The position numbers and the translations under genes are program-made. A DNA stretch of 64,000 nucleotides. Source: Xanthomonas sontii. Its GTDB lineage: Bacteria > Pseudomonadota > Gammaproteobacteria > Xanthomonadales > Xanthomonadaceae. Positions 10,788-21,001 of this stretch are shown here, piece after piece; positions within the stretch are counted from its first letter, which is position 1, and every line of letters starts with the position of its first letter. The notes beneath the pieces were generated by a model, which saw only the letters and a list, made by a program, of their open reading frames with translations, was not told where the DNA came from and did not search any database. Where the stretch lies: NCBI RefSeq assembly GCF_040529055.1, contig NZ_CP132342.1:4090001-4154000 (forward strand), given 5' to 3'.

Positions 10788-10950
10788 TGTGGGAGGGACT
10801 TCAGTCCCGACGCATTGGCACAGAGAGACCGCGAGCTCGCGATGGATGTCTGAAAAAGCCGCACACCCAACACTGCGGCAGCCGCACCCTCATCCGGCGC
10901 TGCGCGCCACCTTCCCCCGAAAAGGGGGCCATGGTCCCAGGGGGAGAAGG
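10788..10950 (+). repeat. tandem intergenic unit, copy 1 (REP-like repeat plus about 95-bp block)
   Basis: The unit starts with a full REP-like 26-mer (10788-10813) and ends in a block rich in CCCTCATCCGGCGCTGCGCG and the hairpin-forming CCCCCGAAAAGGGGG. The same unit recurs about 231 bp downstream with scattered differences. Confidence 0.75.
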
Positions 10951-11018
10951 GATGGGCCGCGCTCGGGTCTCGCGGCCGGAGCTTCAGCTAGCGACCCGCG
11001 AGATACAACGGCACCCAC

Positions 11019-11181
11019 TGTGGGAGGGACTTCAGTCCCGACGCATGGACGGTGACAGACCGCCAACCCGCAATGGATGACCGAAAAGCCGCACGCCCAA
11101 CACTGCGGCAGCCGCACCCTCATCCGGCGCTGCGCGCCACCTTCCCCCGAAAAGGGGGCCATGGCCCCGGAGGGAGAACGG
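11019..11181 (+). repeat. tandem intergenic unit, copy 2
   Basis: This second copy has an identical REP-like 26-mer (11019-11044) and a block nearly identical to 10853-10950. The middle part is diverged, suggesting an old duplication. The 448-bp gap between psd and the transglycosylase gene consists almost entirely of these two units and has no gene. Confidence 0.75.
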
Positions 11182-11193
11182 AGCGACAGCGCC

Positions 11194-12792
11194 CTACTTC
11201 TCGCAGCCCACCAGCTTCAGCGACTGCCCCGGCTTCAGCGCATAACCCGGCGCACGCAAGCCATTCGCCTTGGCCAGCTCCTTCAGGTCGCAGTCGTGAC
11301 GGTCGGAAATCCGGCCCAGGGTGTCGCCCTTGGCCACGCGGTAGTTGCGCACCTGCTTCTGCTTGGGCTTGGCCGGCGCGGGACGGCCGGTGGCCACCGT
11401 GGTCGGGACGCCGGCGACCGGACTGACGTCGCCCACCGCGACATTGCCGGTAAGGTCGGCGGCCGGCGCCGGGCTGCCGCTGCGCACGGCGGAGGTGACG
11501 TCGGCGGTGATCAGCGCGCGCGCCAGGTCGGCGCGTGGGCCGCTGACGCAGTAGCGGTTGTACAGGCCGACGATCTTGGTGGTGGCGTTGATGGTCACCC
11601 CGGCCGGGATCCAGCCGTCCGGCTCGTAGCGCGGATTGAGGTTGCGCAGCGCGCGCATGTAGCCGTCGCGGGTACCGTCGCTGCCCAGGCAGATGGTCAG
11701 TTCGTAGATGGTGGTGGACTTGGCCAGACGCAGCGTGGCCGGCTGCGCATTGATCTTGGGGAAGGCCACGCCGTACTGCTGCGGGTGCAGGAAGATCCAC
11801 GCCGCGGCGATCACCATCGGCACGTAGTCCTTGGTCTCGGCCGGGAACTGGTTGTACACCGACGCGTCCCAGAAACTGCGGCCGGGCATCTGGTTGAACA
11901 CGCGCGCGGCGCGGCCTTCGCCGCCGTTGTAGCCGGCCAGCGCCAGTTCGACGCTGCGATTGAGCTCGGCCATGCGCTCGTTGATGTAGACCGCGCTGGC
12001 CTCGGCGGCGCTGCGCGCGTCGTAGCGGGTGTCGAAGCCGGTACCGTCCGGGCCAAGGCCGAAGCGGCGCCCGGTGGCCGGCATGAACTGCATCAGCCCG
12101 GCCGCACCCACCCGCGAATTGGCGTGCACGCGGCCGTTGGACTCCTTGGCGATGATGCCGAACAGCAGCGCTTCCGGCAGGCCGCGCTTCTCCCATTCCG
12201 GCCACATGATCGCGCGCAGGTTCTGGTAGTTCTCGTAGCTGCTCATCAGTGCCGGCCGCATGTCGGTGAGCCAGCGGCGGATGCCGGCCTGTACCGCCGG
12301 GTTGTACTCCACCATCGAATCGAAGGCGTGGCGCTTGTCGTTGAGCAGGCGCGCCGCACGCGCGGCTTCCGGCACATCGGCGGCGAGCGGACTGATGTGG
12401 TCGGGGTCGGCCTGCAGCGGCGCCGAGTCGTCGTCGGCGGCATCGGTGTCGCTGGCCTGGCCCTGCGCATCGGCCTTGGCTTTCAGCAGGCGCTTGTACG
12501 CGCCCAGATAGGTGCCCACCTCGCAGCCGCGCTGCTTGATGCAGGCCTGGATCACGTCCTCGATGTCCTCCAGCGCGGCGTCGCTTTCCTGGGTGCCCTT
12601 GGGGTCGCTGTTGCCGACCAGCACCAGGGCGTCGTTGTAGCGCTTCTCGGCGGCGGCCAGGCGCTGGTCGAGGACGGCGATGGCGGCCTGGTCGCGGGCG
12701 GACACGCGGGCTTGGGCGGCAGGAGCGGTGCAGGTCAGCGCCACGGCAGCCGCGACGGGCCACGCGTGGGTGAAGCGGAACGGAAGGGGCAT
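11194..12792 (-). CDS. LysM-containing lytic murein transglycosylase (MltD/SLT type)
   Basis: The 532-residue exported protein cleaves peptidoglycan glycan strands non-hydrolytically. It has a signal peptide (HAWPVAAAVALTCTAPAAQA, residues about 9-28) and a long helical N-terminal part. The SLT domain contains the catalytic Glu in FGIIAKESNGRV, GAAGLMQFMPATGRRFGL and ALAGYNGGEGR. A C-terminal LysM (NYRVAKGDTLGRISDRHDC) binds murein. The ATG at 12790-12792 was chosen for the signal peptide. It is convergent with psd and divergent from the HerA-like gene. Confidence 0.88.
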   Translation of the reverse strand: MPLPFRFTHAWPVAAAVALTCTAPAAQARVSARDQAAIAVLDQRLAAAEKRYNDALVLVGNSDPKGTQESDAALEDIEDVIQACIKQRGCEVGTYLGAYKRLLKAKADAQGQASDTDAADDDSAPLQADPDHISPLAADVPEAARAARLLNDKRHAFDSMVEYNPAVQAGIRRWLTDMRPALMSSYENYQNLRAIMWPEWEKRGLPEALLFGIIAKESNGRVHANSRVGAAGLMQFMPATGRRFGLGPDGTGFDTRYDARSAAEASAVYINERMAELNRSVELALAGYNGGEGRAARVFNQMPGRSFWDASVYNQFPAETKDYVPMVIAAAWIFLHPQQYGVAFPKINAQPATLRLAKSTTIYELTICLGSDGTRDGYMRALRNLNPRYEPDGWIPAGVTINATTKIVGLYNRYCVSGPRADLARALITADVTSAVRSGSPAPAADLTGNVAVGDVSPVAGVPTTVATGRPAPAKPKQKQVRNYRVAKGDTLGRISDRHDCDLKELAKANGLRAPGYALKPGQSLKLVGCEK

Positions 12793-13127
12793 GGTGGGAC
12801 GCGGCGACGGAAAGGCCGCAGGGTAGCCCCCGCCGTCGCATCGCGGCAAGGTCGCGGCGGCCAGGGTCCAGCCCGCGGCGGGGCCAGGGTTCATCGCCGG
12901 CGGCCATCCCGCACCGCAGCACAAGTACCGCGCGCGCTGGCTCCCGTGCCACCGATGTCGTCCACCATGCCGGTGCCGCACCCGCAAACGACCACACCTC
13001 GCAAAGACCGCGGCTGGCAGGGAGTGCCGGCAGTTGCAGGCAGGCGCAGCGCGCCCGCGGTGGCTCGCACGCGTTCGGCCATGCCGCGTACGTTCTAGAA
13101 TCCGGGCATCTCATTGCGGACCCCGAT
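12793..13127. other. divergent intergenic region
   Basis: This is a 335-bp gap between two divergent genes. I saw no gene, repeat or RNA. Promoters for both neighbours must lie here; TAGAAT near 13096 is a possible -10 for the downstream ATPase gene. Confidence 0.4.
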
Positions 13128-14633
13128 ATGGACCCGATCCTGCTAGGCAAAGGCGTGACCGACGACATCGCAGTGCTGCTGCAACCGCGCCTGGGCAACC
13201 GCCACGGCCTGGTCGCCGGCGCCACCGGCACCGGCAAGACCGTGACCCTGATGACGCTGGCCGAAGGCTTTTCGCGCATCGGCGTGCCGGTGTTCCTGGC
13301 CGACGTCAAGGGCGACGTGGCCGGCCTGGCGATGCCCGGCGACGGCAGCGAGAAGGTGCTGCAGCGCGCCCGGGAGATCGGCGTGGCCGACTACGCCCCG
13401 GCCGCCAACCCGGTGGTGTTCTGGGATCTGTACGGCCAGCTCGGTCATCCGGTGCGCACCACCGTCAGCGAGATGGGCCCCACCCTGCTGGCGCGCGTGC
13501 TGGAACTCAACGACACCCAGGCCGGCGTGCTCGACATCGTGTTCAAGCTGGCCGACGACCGCGGCCTGCTGCTGCTCGACCTGGACGACCTGCGCGCGCT
13601 GCTGGCGCTGGTGGTGGAAGAGCGCAAGGACATCTCCACCGAATACGGCCTGGTCAGCGCGCAATCGGTGGCGGCGATCCAGCGCGCGCTGCTGCGCCTG
13701 GCCCAGGACGGCGGCGAAGGTTTCTTCGGCGAACCGGCGCTGGACCTTGCCGAACTGATGCGCACCGCGCCCGACGGCCGCGGCACCATCAACATCCTCG
13801 CCGCCGCGCAACTGGTGCTCAAGCCGCGGCTGTACTCGACCTTCCTGCTGTGGCTGCTGTCGGAACTGTTCGAGCAACTGCCGGAAGTGGGCGACCTGGA
13901 CAAGCCCAAGCTGGTGTTCGTGTTCGACGAGGCGCACCTGCTGTTCGACGACGCGCCGCCGGCGCTGGTGCAACGCATCGAGCAGGTGGTGCGGCTGATC
14001 CGCTCCAAGGGCGTGGGCGTGTACTTCTGCTCGCAGTTCCCCGACGACGTGCCCGACAGCATCCTCGGCCAGCTCGGCAACCGCGTGCAGCACGCGCTGC
14101 GCGCCTACACGCCGCGCGACCAGAAGGCGGTGCGCACCGCCGCCGAAACCTTCGTGGCCAATCCCAAGCTGGACGTGGCCAAGGCCATCTCCCAGCTCGG
14201 CACCGGCGAGGCGCTGGTGTCCACGCTGCAGGACAAGGGCGTGCCGGCACCGGTGCAGCAGACCCTGATCGCCCCGCCGCGCTGCCGCATGGGCGCGATC
14301 ACCGACGCCGAGCGCGCGCAGGTGCGCGCCGGCAGCCCGGTCGGCACGCGCTACGACACGCCGGTCAATCGCGAATCGGCGGCGGAACTGCTGGCGCGCC
14401 GGGTCGAGCAGAGCGCCGACCACAGCGCCGCGCCGCCGGCACGCACCCGCGAACAGGACGAAGCGCAGGACAGCGGCTTCGGCCAGGCGGTCAAGGACGC
14501 GGTGTTCGGCACCAAGCGCCGCCAGGGCATGCTCGAGGCGATGGCCAAGCAGACCTCGCGCACCATCGGCAATCGCATCGGCCAGCAGATCGTGCGCGGC
14601 ATCTTCGGCAGTATCTTCGGCGGCAAGCGCTGA
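13128..14633 (+). CDS. HerA-like/DUF853 ATPase (YjgR family)
   Basis: The 501-residue cytoplasmic ATPase starts MDPILLGKG and has a Walker A GATGTGKTVTLM at residues about 30-41. A Walker B (LVFVFDEAHLLFDDAP) follows, then an arginine-finger-like region and a C-terminal tail (GRIFGSIFGGKR-like) typical of DUF853/YjgR proteins. These are FtsK/HerA-superfamily proteins with no settled role. It stands alone between divergent and codirectional unrelated genes. Length matches the family. Confidence 0.88.
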   Translation: MDPILLGKGVTDDIAVLLQPRLGNRHGLVAGATGTGKTVTLMTLAEGFSRIGVPVFLADVKGDVAGLAMPGDGSEKVLQRAREIGVADYAPAANPVVFWDLYGQLGHPVRTTVSEMGPTLLARVLELNDTQAGVLDIVFKLADDRGLLLLDLDDLRALLALVVEERKDISTEYGLVSAQSVAAIQRALLRLAQDGGEGFFGEPALDLAELMRTAPDGRGTINILAAAQLVLKPRLYSTFLLWLLSELFEQLPEVGDLDKPKLVFVFDEAHLLFDDAPPALVQRIEQVVRLIRSKGVGVYFCSQFPDDVPDSILGQLGNRVQHALRAYTPRDQKAVRTAAETFVANPKLDVAKAISQLGTGEALVSTLQDKGVPAPVQQTLIAPPRCRMGAITDAERAQVRAGSPVGTRYDTPVNRESAAELLARRVEQSADHSAAPPARTREQDEAQDSGFGQAVKDAVFGTKRRQGMLEAMAKQTSRTIGNRIGQQIVRGIFGSIFGGKR

Positions 14634-14691
14634 GCGCGGCCGACGCCAAAGGAAGCTCCAGCATGCACAGGAACGCGATGAGCGCCTTGCA

Positions 14692-15144
14692 ATGATGTCG
14701 CGGCAAGACAAGCCGACAACGCTCCAGGGAAGCTGCCACTGCGGCTGCCTGACCGTCGCGTTCTCGACGGATCAACCGGCCGAAGAAATCCGTCCGCGCG
14801 CCTGCGACTGCAGCTTCTGCCAGAAGCATGGTGCGGCATACGTTTCCGATCCCGCCGGCACGCTGCGACTGACGGCCACGCATGCCGAGGCCGTGCATCG
14901 TTATCGCCAGGGTGCGGAGGCCGCGCAATTCCAGCTGTGCCGCCAGTGCGGGGTGCTGGTCGCGGTCACGTTCGAGCATCAGGGGCGGCTTTACGGTGCC
15001 GTCAATGCCGGCTGTCTGAACAAGACGCCGGCGTTGGGGGCCGCAGCACCGGTGTCCCCGCAATGGCTGGACGCCGAGGCAAAAACGGCCCGATGGCGGC
15101 AGGCGTGGGTGCCGGACGTGCAATGGGTCATCGCTGACACCTGA
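14692..15144 (+). CDS. GFA-fold (glutathione-dependent formaldehyde-activating-like) zinc protein
   Basis: The 150-residue protein has the zinc-ligand pattern of the GFA family: GSCHCGCLTV at residues about 13-22, CDCSFCQKHGA, and LCRQCGVLVAV. Members range from formaldehyde-glutathione-related enzymes to uncharacterised zinc proteins; no formaldehyde genes are adjacent, so function is open. Two in-frame ATGs (14692, 14695) could start translation. It is convergent with the Nudix gene. Confidence 0.82.
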   Translation: MMSRQDKPTTLQGSCHCGCLTVAFSTDQPAEEIRPRACDCSFCQKHGAAYVSDPAGTLRLTATHAEAVHRYRQGAEAAQFQLCRQCGVLVAVTFEHQGRLYGAVNAGCLNKTPALGAAAPVSPQWLDAEAKTARWRQAWVPDVQWVIADT

Positions 15145-15273
15145 GCATGCCTGCCGCACACCGTCGTCACCGGCGATCGACAGGCGAAGCGTTCAGAACG
15201 CTGGATTCGCGGTTGGGCGCGGCCTTCGATCCTGGCGATACCACCCGCAGAGACAAAAACCGATAAAGCGACG

Positions 15274-15876
15274 CTAGGCCAGCAAACCGTGCAGCTTGGC
15301 GTACTGCAACAGCATGATGGTCTTGGCGTCGGCGATCTCGCCGGTGTCGATCATCGCCAGCGCCGCATCGAGCGCCAGCTCCAGCACCTCGATCTCCTCG
15401 CCCTCGGCGGCCACGCCACCGCCGGCGCCGACCTTGTCGCGATCGACATACTCGCCCACGAAGAAGTACAGCCGTTCGGTTACCGAACCCGGACTCATGA
15501 AAGCCTCGAACACCTTGCGCACGTTTTCGATCCGGTAGCCGGTCTCCTCTTCGGTCTCCTTGCGGATGCAGGTCTCCGCATCGTGGCGATCGAGCAGGCC
15601 GGCGCAGGCCTCGATCAGCATGCCGTCGGGGTTGCCGTTGAGCAGGGTCGGCAGACGGAACTGGCGGGTCAGCATCACCGTGCGCTTGGCGCGGCTGTAC
15701 AGCAGGATGGTCGCGCCGTTGCCGCGGTCGTAGGCCTCGCGCGTGAGCGCCTGCCAGCTGCCGTCGTGACGCTGGAAATCGAAGCTGACCTTGCGCAGCA
15801 CGTACCAGTTGTCCGACAGCACTTCGATGTTGGTGACGCGCACGCGCGGGTTGCCGGAAACGAAGGAAGGGTCCAA
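15274..15876 (-). CDS. Nudix hydrolase (NudK/GDP-mannose pyrophosphatase-like)
   Basis: About 200 residues. The Nudix box, beginning near [11 protein letters not shown] and continuing through ETEEETGY, carries the REEVEEE-type metal ligands as KETEEETGY. Flanking segments such as [26 protein letters not shown] and [16 protein letters not shown] match the NudK/ADP-sugar pyrophosphatase group. No ATG lies upstream in a sensible place. A TTG at 15874-15876, preceded by GGAG at 6-nt spacing, fits the family N-terminus, so I placed the start there. The frame stays open upstream into a triple GGGACAAG repeat, which is unlikely to be coding. Confidence 0.8.
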   Translation of the reverse strand: MDPSFVSGNPRVRVTNIEVLSDNWYVLRKVSFDFQRHDGSWQALTREAYDRGNGATILLYSRAKRTVMLTRQFRLPTLLNGNPDGMLIEACAGLLDRHDAETCIRKETEEETGYRIENVRKVFEAFMSPGSVTERLYFFVGEYVDRDKVGAGGGVAAEGEEIEVLELALDAALAMIDTGEIADAKTIMLLQYAKLHGLLA

Positions 15877-16138
15877 GCGAAGCTCCAAGGGACAAGGGAC
15901 AAGGGACAAGGGATCACGGCAGGCCGCAGGCGCGGCACCCGCCACACCTCTGCCGCCGTTCGACCGGGCAGTGTAGCCAGCACGCACCCCTGCGCGCTGG
16001 CACGGGGTGCGCTTTGCGCAACCGACCACACTCCCTCGGTGCCGCCGTCCGCATCGCGCCGCCGCCCCAGCCAGCCTCCCGATTGCGTGCGCCGCAGCCG
16101 ACCCGCACAATCGTCACACTTCGTAGACAGGGGGCGTC

Positions 16139-17419
16139 ATGGAAGACCGTCGTCGCGCGGGCGCGAGCCGCGTACACCGCAGCACACCCGAACCGTTCTG
16201 GGCGCGCACCCGCGCCATCGCGCTGTATCCGCTGCGCGGCGGCGCGCTGTACGCGCTGATCGCGCTGACCCTGTGCAGCCTGCTGGGCATGCTGCCCGGC
16301 ATCGGCTGGATCCTGGGCATCGTCACCACCCTGGCCATCTACAAATACGCCTTCGAGATCCTGCGGCACACCGCCGACGGCTACCTGGACGCGCCGGAAC
16401 GCGGCTTCGACATCGGCGACGGCGTGGTGCTGCGGCTGCTGGCGATGATGATCCTGCTCGGCGTGGCGGTGTTCGCCGCGCTGCTGCTGACCGGCCCGGT
16501 CGGCGGCCTGCTGATGCTGCTGGCGATGGTGCTGCTGCAGCCGGGCATCCTGATTTCCCTGGCGATGGACGGCAGCCTGCGCCGCGCGCTGAACCCGGCG
16601 GTGTCGATCGGCCTGGCGCTGCGCATCGGCTGGCCGTACCTGGCCGCGTTCGGCCTGCTGTTCGTGATCCAGGCCAGCGCGCTGGGCGCCGCCGCCTGGC
16701 TGCAGCGCGTCCTGCCGCCGCTGGTCGCCGACCTGGCGGTCACCGTGGTGACGATCTGGGGCCTGTTCGCCGCCTTCCACCTGATGGGCTATCTGGTCTA
16801 CCAGTATCACGCCGTGCTGGGCTACGAACCTGCCGCCGACGCCGCGAGCGGCTTCACCCGCCACGCCCCGGACCAGCGCGTACTCGACGAGGCCGAACAG
16901 CTGGTGCGCGACGGCCATACCGACGACGCGCTGCAGGTACTGCGCAGCGAAGTGCGCACCCGCGCGGTGAGCCTGGGCGTGCACGAGCTGTACCAGCGCC
17001 TGCTGCGCGGCAGTGCGCGCCAGGACGAACGCCGCGAGCACACCCGCCAGTACATCCACCGGCTGCTGCAGGAGAAGCAGGAACGGCGGGCACTGGCCCT
17101 GCAGCGCGAGGCGCTGGATGCCGATCCCGACTTCGTGCCGCTGCTCCCGGAACAGGCCACGCTGCTGGCCGAACGCGCGCAGCTGGCCGGCCAGTTCCGG
17201 CTCGCCGCCGACGGCCTGCAGGCCGCGCTGCGTGCCTGGCCGAAGGCACCGGAACACAGCACCTGGTCGCTGCAGGCCGCCCTGCTGCTGGCCGAACGCT
17301 TCGGCGAGGACGCGCAAGCGCGCGGCCTGCTGGAACACGCGCTGAGCCGCTGCGACGACGAGGTGCAACGCGGCAAGCTGCAGGCGGCGTTGCGCGCGGT
17401 GACGATCGCGCCGGTCTAG
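16139..17419 (+). CDS. membrane protein with C-terminal TPR-like repeats
   Basis: The 426-residue protein has a membrane domain of about 220 residues with five to six hydrophobic segments (for example LYALIALTLCSLLGMLPGIG). A soluble helical region of TPR character follows (HTDDALQVLRSEVRTRAVSLG, RRALALQREALDADPDF, ARGLLEHALSRCDD). The membrane part resembles DUF4013-type proteins of unknown role. A GGGGG ribosome site precedes the ATG. I cannot name a function. The neighbouring rhomboid gene, convergent with it, has a similar soluble helical extension. Confidence 0.7.
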   Translation: MEDRRRAGASRVHRSTPEPFWARTRAIALYPLRGGALYALIALTLCSLLGMLPGIGWILGIVTTLAIYKYAFEILRHTADGYLDAPERGFDIGDGVVLRLLAMMILLGVAVFAALLLTGPVGGLLMLLAMVLLQPGILISLAMDGSLRRALNPAVSIGLALRIGWPYLAAFGLLFVIQASALGAAAWLQRVLPPLVADLAVTVVTIWGLFAAFHLMGYLVYQYHAVLGYEPAADAASGFTRHAPDQRVLDEAEQLVRDGHTDDALQVLRSEVRTRAVSLGVHELYQRLLRGSARQDERREHTRQYIHRLLQEKQERRALALQREALDADPDFVPLLPEQATLLAERAQLAGQFRLAADGLQAALRAWPKAPEHSTWSLQAALLLAERFGEDAQARGLLEHALSRCDDEVQRGKLQAALRAVTIAPV

Positions 17420-17485
17420 CGCGTCCTGCGCGGCGTGCCGAACGAGGGGTGGCACTGCGCACCCCACGCGTGCCGAGCAGCGCCC

Positions 17486-18925
17486 TCAGGCATTGGCGAG
17501 CAGGAACCGCGCCTTGTCCGCCTGCGGCAGGTCCGGATACCGCACGATCACCCCCTCCAGCACGCGCCGCCACTCCGCCGTGGCCTGGCGTTCGCCATGG
17601 CCCAGCGCCAGCCGGAACCAGGCCTGCGCCTGCTGCTCGCGCGGCGAGAGCGTATCCTGCGCCAGCAGTGTCTCGGCCTCGGCCAGCATTCCCAGCGCCA
17701 TCCAACGCGCGAACAACGCCGCACGCATCGGTGCATCCAGATCGCCGGCCGCGTGCAGCACTCCCGCCTGCTGCCGCGCTTCCTGGGCTGATGCCGCCGA
17801 CAGGCGCAACAGCTCCAGCGCCCGTGCCCGCGCTGTCGCGGTCTGGCCGGCATTGGCGGCCACGCGATAGCGCGCCAGCGCCACATCGAAGCGCTGCGGC
17901 GCCTCCGCCGCCAGCGCGTCCAGCAATGCGCCGGCCTGGACGTGCTCCATCCGCCCCAGGTGCGCCTGCGCACGCTCCCAGCGGTCATCGGCCGGCGCCC
18001 CGCCATCGTCGCGCAGGAACGCCTCGCGCGTCTGCCCGGTCGCCACCAGCACGGCACCGAGCAGCGCGCCGACCATCAGTCCGCCGGCATGCGCGTCGAA
18101 GCCGATGCCGGCATCGCCGTTGCACAGCAGGTTGTACAGCTCCCAGCCCAGCCACAGCGGCAGCAGCACGATGGCCGGCGCGCGCACGTAGTCGAACAGC
18201 ACCGCCACCCAATAGAAGAAGCGCACCGGACGCCGTCCCCACACCACGCAGAACGCCCCCATCAGCGCGGCGATGGCACCGGACGCGCCAAGGCCCGCCC
18301 CTGCCTCGTCCCAGCGCCAGCACAGGCTGGCCGCGCTGGCGCCGAACGCACCGAGCAGGTACACCGCCAGGAACCGCCAGCCGCCGATCGCACCTTCCAG
18401 CAGCGTGCCCAGCGCCAGCAGGAACAGCATGTTGCCGAGCAGGTGCATGGCGTCGGCGTGCAGGAACGCCGCGCTGAGCATGCGCGCCGGTGCCCATTCC
18501 GAACTGCGCTGCACATGGCGCAGGGTGAACACGCGCTGCAGCAGCGCGTCGTAACGCGCGCGCAGCGGCGTCCACGCCTGCTGTGCATCGGCATCGGCGA
18601 AGGCGCTGCCGTCGCGCATGGCCTGCACGAAGCGCACGTCGTGCACGGTGGCGGCGCCGACGAAGGCCGACCGCTCCGCCGCCGGTACCTGCTGCAGTTG
18701 CGCCAGCGCCTCGCGCTGACCGCTGCGTTCCAGATGGCGCGCGTAGGCCGGCGCTTCCAGCGCACCGAGACCGGAGTCCAGGTAGTAGCGCTGCGCCTGC
18801 CGCAGCGGCGCCGCGTCGTGGCGCTGCCAGCCCGCGTACACCGCGATGTTGAGCAGGATCAGCAGCAGCGTGACCAACGGAAAATTGTCCCGCGACAGCG
18901 GCTTGTGCAGCGGCAGGATCAACAT
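17486..18925 (-). CDS. rhomboid family intramembrane serine protease with TPR-like extension
   Basis: The 479-residue protein has the rhomboid catalytic dyad Ser215 in [13 protein letters not shown] and His279 in [11 protein letters not shown], with [13 protein letters not shown] supplying the conserved His/Asn region. The six-helix protease core lies at residues about 15-300. A large periplasmic loop (about 40-145) sits between the first and second segments. The C-terminal 170 residues are helical and TPR-like. The ATG at 18923-18925 ([10 protein letters not shown]) was chosen. It is divergent from greB across 108 bp. Confidence 0.85.
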   Translation of the reverse strand: MLILPLHKPLSRDNFPLVTLLLILLNIAVYAGWQRHDAAPLRQAQRYYLDSGLGALEAPAYARHLERSGQREALAQLQQVPAAERSAFVGAATVHDVRFVQAMRDGSAFADADAQQAWTPLRARYDALLQRVFTLRHVQRSSEWAPARMLSAAFLHADAMHLLGNMLFLLALGTLLEGAIGGWRFLAVYLLGAFGASAASLCWRWDEAGAGLGASGAIAALMGAFCVVWGRRPVRFFYWVAVLFDYVRAPAIVLLPLWLGWELYNLLCNGDAGIGFDAHAGGLMVGALLGAVLVATGQTREAFLRDDGGAPADDRWERAQAHLGRMEHVQAGALLDALAAEAPQRFDVALARYRVAANAGQTATARARALELLRLSAASAQEARQQAGVLHAAGDLDAPMRAALFARWMALGMLAEAETLLAQDTLSPREQQAQAWFRLALGHGERQATAEWRRVLEGVIVRYPDLPQADKARFLLANA

Positions 18926-19033
18926 CGAACGACGTCCATGTGCGGGGCGGCGCCAGCTTCGGCCATCGTCCGCGGGTGCGCAAGCGGCAGGCACGCGCTA
19001 GCATCGCCACCCCGCTCCACCGCAGTCGCACCG

Positions 19034-19540
19034 ATGAGCCGCTGGCGTCCCCCTGCCGAAAAAAGCACCGCCCTGATCACCCCGGAAGGCCATGCCCGGC
19101 TCAAGGCCGAGCTGGAGGAACTGTGGCGGGTGCGCCGGCCCGAGGTGGTCAAGGCGCTGGCCGCGGCCGCGGCCGAGGGCGACCGCTCGGAGAACGCCGA
19201 ATACACCTACCGCAAGAAGCAACTGGGCGAGATCGACCGCCGCGTGCGCTACCTGAGCAAGCGCCTGGAAGCGCTGCGCGTGGTCGCCGAGGCGCCGTCC
19301 GACCCGCAGGCGGTGTTCTTCGGCGCGCACATCGAACTGGAGGATGCCGACAGCGGCGAACTGCGCCGCTACCGCATCGTCGGCCCGGACGAGACCGACG
19401 CGGCGCGCGGCTGGATCAGCATCGATTCGCCGCTGGCGCGTGCGCTGCTGAAGAAGCGCGTCGACGACGAAGTGGAAGCACAGCTGCCCGGCGGCCGCCA
19501 CAGCTTCGTGGTGGTGGCGGTGGACTACGCCGCGCCGTGA
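19034..19540 (+). CDS. greB: transcription elongation factor GreB
   Basis: The 168-residue protein rescues backtracked RNA polymerase by stimulating transcript cleavage. It has the N-terminal coiled coil with the acidic tip ([18 protein letters not shown], where the Asp and Glu act at the polymerase active centre). The C-terminal FKBP-like domain includes [11 protein letters not shown] and [14 protein letters not shown]. The N-terminal [16 protein letters not shown] and the [20 protein letters not shown] helix fit GreB better than GreA. The long open frame upstream is antisense to the rhomboid gene. Confidence 0.93.
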   Translation: MSRWRPPAEKSTALITPEGHARLKAELEELWRVRRPEVVKALAAAAAEGDRSENAEYTYRKKQLGEIDRRVRYLSKRLEALRVVAEAPSDPQAVFFGAHIELEDADSGELRRYRIVGPDETDAARGWISIDSPLARALLKKRVDDEVEAQLPGGRHSFVVVAVDYAAP

Positions 19541-19582
19541 GCGCGCGGCGCCGTGGCGCCACGCATGCCGCCGCCTGCAGCG

Positions 19583-20989
19583 TCAGAGCACCCGCAGATC
19601 CAGCGGCGTTGCCGACGACGCCTGCGCCGGCAGCCCATCGCCGAACAGGTCATGCTCGTCGCTGTCGGTGATCTCCACCTGCACCAGATCGCCCGGCTTC
19701 AGCCCAAGCTCGCCGCCGTTCTGGATATGCACCAGGCCGTCGATCTCCGGCGCATCGGCCTTGGAGCGCGCCACTGCGATGCCGTCCTCCAGCAGGTCGA
19801 CTAGGCACTCCTGCACCGTGCCGATCTTGGCTTCCAGGCGCGCGGCGGAAATCGCCGCCTGCCGCTCCATGAAGCGCGCCAACCGCTCCTGCTTGAGTTC
19901 CTCCGGCACCGGATCCGGCAGCGCATTGGCGCTGGCGCCTTCCACCGGCGAATAGGCGAAGGCACCGACGCGGTCGAGCTGCGCGGCGTCCAGGAACTCC
20001 AGCAACTGCTCGAACTCGGCGTCGGTCTCGCCGGGGAAGCCGACGATGAAGGTCGAACGCAGGGTGATCTCCGGGCAAAGCGCGCGCCAGCGCTGCACGC
20101 GCTCCAGGGTGCGCTCGACCGCGCCCGGCCGCTTCATCAGCTTGAGGATGCGCGGGCTGGCGTGCTGGAACGGGATGTCCAGGTACGGCAGCAGCTTGCC
20201 CTCGGCCATCAGCGGGATCACGTCGTCCACGTGCGGGTACGGATACACGTAGTGCAGGCGCGCCCACGCGCCCAGTTCCGACAGCCCCTCGCACAGCGCC
20301 TTCATCCGCGTCTGGTAGCTGCGGCCGCGCCATTCGCGCTCGGCGTACTTCAGGTCCACGCCATAGGCCGAGGTGTCCTGCGACACCACCAGCAACTCGC
20401 GCACCCCACCCTTGACCAAACGCTCGGCCTCGCGCAGCACCTCGTCGACCGGGCGCGACACCAGGTCGCCGCGCATCGACGGAATGATGCAGAAGCTGCA
20501 GCGGTGATTGCAGCCTTCGGAGATCTTCAGGTAGGCGTAATGCCGCGGCGTCAGCTTGACCCCGATGTCGTCCTCGGCGCCCCGCGCGCGCGGCAGCAGG
20601 TCCACGAACGGGTCGTGGCGCGGCGGCAGCGCCGCATGCACCGCTTCCATCACGCTCTGGTAGTCCTGCGGACCGGAGACCGCCAGCACGTCCGGATAGG
20701 CCGCGCGGATCTGCTCCGACCGCTTGCCCAGGCAGCCGGTGACGATGACCTTGCCGTTCTCGGCCATGGCCTCGCCGATCGCTTCCATCGACTCGGCCAC
20801 CGCCGAATCGATGAAGCCGCAGGTATTGACCACCACCACGTCGGCCGCGTCGTAGCTGGGCACGATCGCATAGCCCTCCACGCGCAGTTGGGTGAGGATG
20901 CGTTCGGAATCGACAAGGGCCTTCGGGCACCCAAGGCTTACCATACCTATACGCGGCTGGCGGGCCGCCTGTGAAGTTGTTTCTGTCAT
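19583..20989 (-). CDS. rimO: ribosomal protein uS12 methylthiotransferase RimO, 5' end altered by ICE insertion
   Basis: The 468-residue radical-SAM enzyme adds a methylthio group to Asp of ribosomal protein S12. The UPF0004 cysteines are Cys21, Cys57 and Cys86, the radical-SAM cluster is Cys160/164/167 (CNHRCSFC), and a C-terminal TRAM domain is present, so it looks functional. The first 20 or so codons use ATA, GTA, ACA, ACT and CTT, unlike the GC-rich codons that follow from about 20,920 downward. The ATG lies 12 bp from the divergent recombinase start, and no good ribosome site precedes it. I infer that the ICE inserted in the 5' coding region and supplied a replacement N-terminus, start and promoter. 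Confidence 0.93.
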   Translation of the reverse strand: MTETTSQAARQPRIGMVSLGCPKALVDSERILTQLRVEGYAIVPSYDAADVVVVNTCGFIDSAVAESMEAIGEAMAENGKVIVTGCLGKRSEQIRAAYPDVLAVSGPQDYQSVMEAVHAALPPRHDPFVDLLPRARGAEDDIGVKLTPRHYAYLKISEGCNHRCSFCIIPSMRGDLVSRPVDEVLREAERLVKGGVRELLVVSQDTSAYGVDLKYAEREWRGRSYQTRMKALCEGLSELGAWARLHYVYPYPHVDDVIPLMAEGKLLPYLDIPFQHASPRILKLMKRPGAVERTLERVQRWRALCPEITLRSTFIVGFPGETDAEFEQLLEFLDAAQLDRVGAFAYSPVEGASANALPDPVPEELKQERLARFMERQAAISAARLEAKIGTVQECLVDLLEDGIAVARSKADAPEIDGLVHIQNGGELGLKPGDLVQVEITDSDEHDLFGDGLPAQASSATPLDLRVL

Positions 20990-21001
20990 GTGGGGTGAAC
21001 T
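20915..21001. other. inferred attL: host-ICE junction in the rimO 5' end
   Basis: Codon usage of rimO changes abruptly around codons 20-28 (plus-strand about 20,905-20,930), in the conserved [12 protein letters not shown] segment. On the other side the serine recombinase starts at 21,002. Large serine recombinases act next to their own gene, so the crossover probably lies in this stretch. The core dinucleotide cannot be read without attR, which is outside the window. Confidence 0.55.

Noticed and set aside
15289..18477. 1,062-codon plus-strand frame
   Set aside because: It runs through the Nudix, membrane/TPR and rhomboid genes in the wrong frame or strand; it is an artefact of high GC content.
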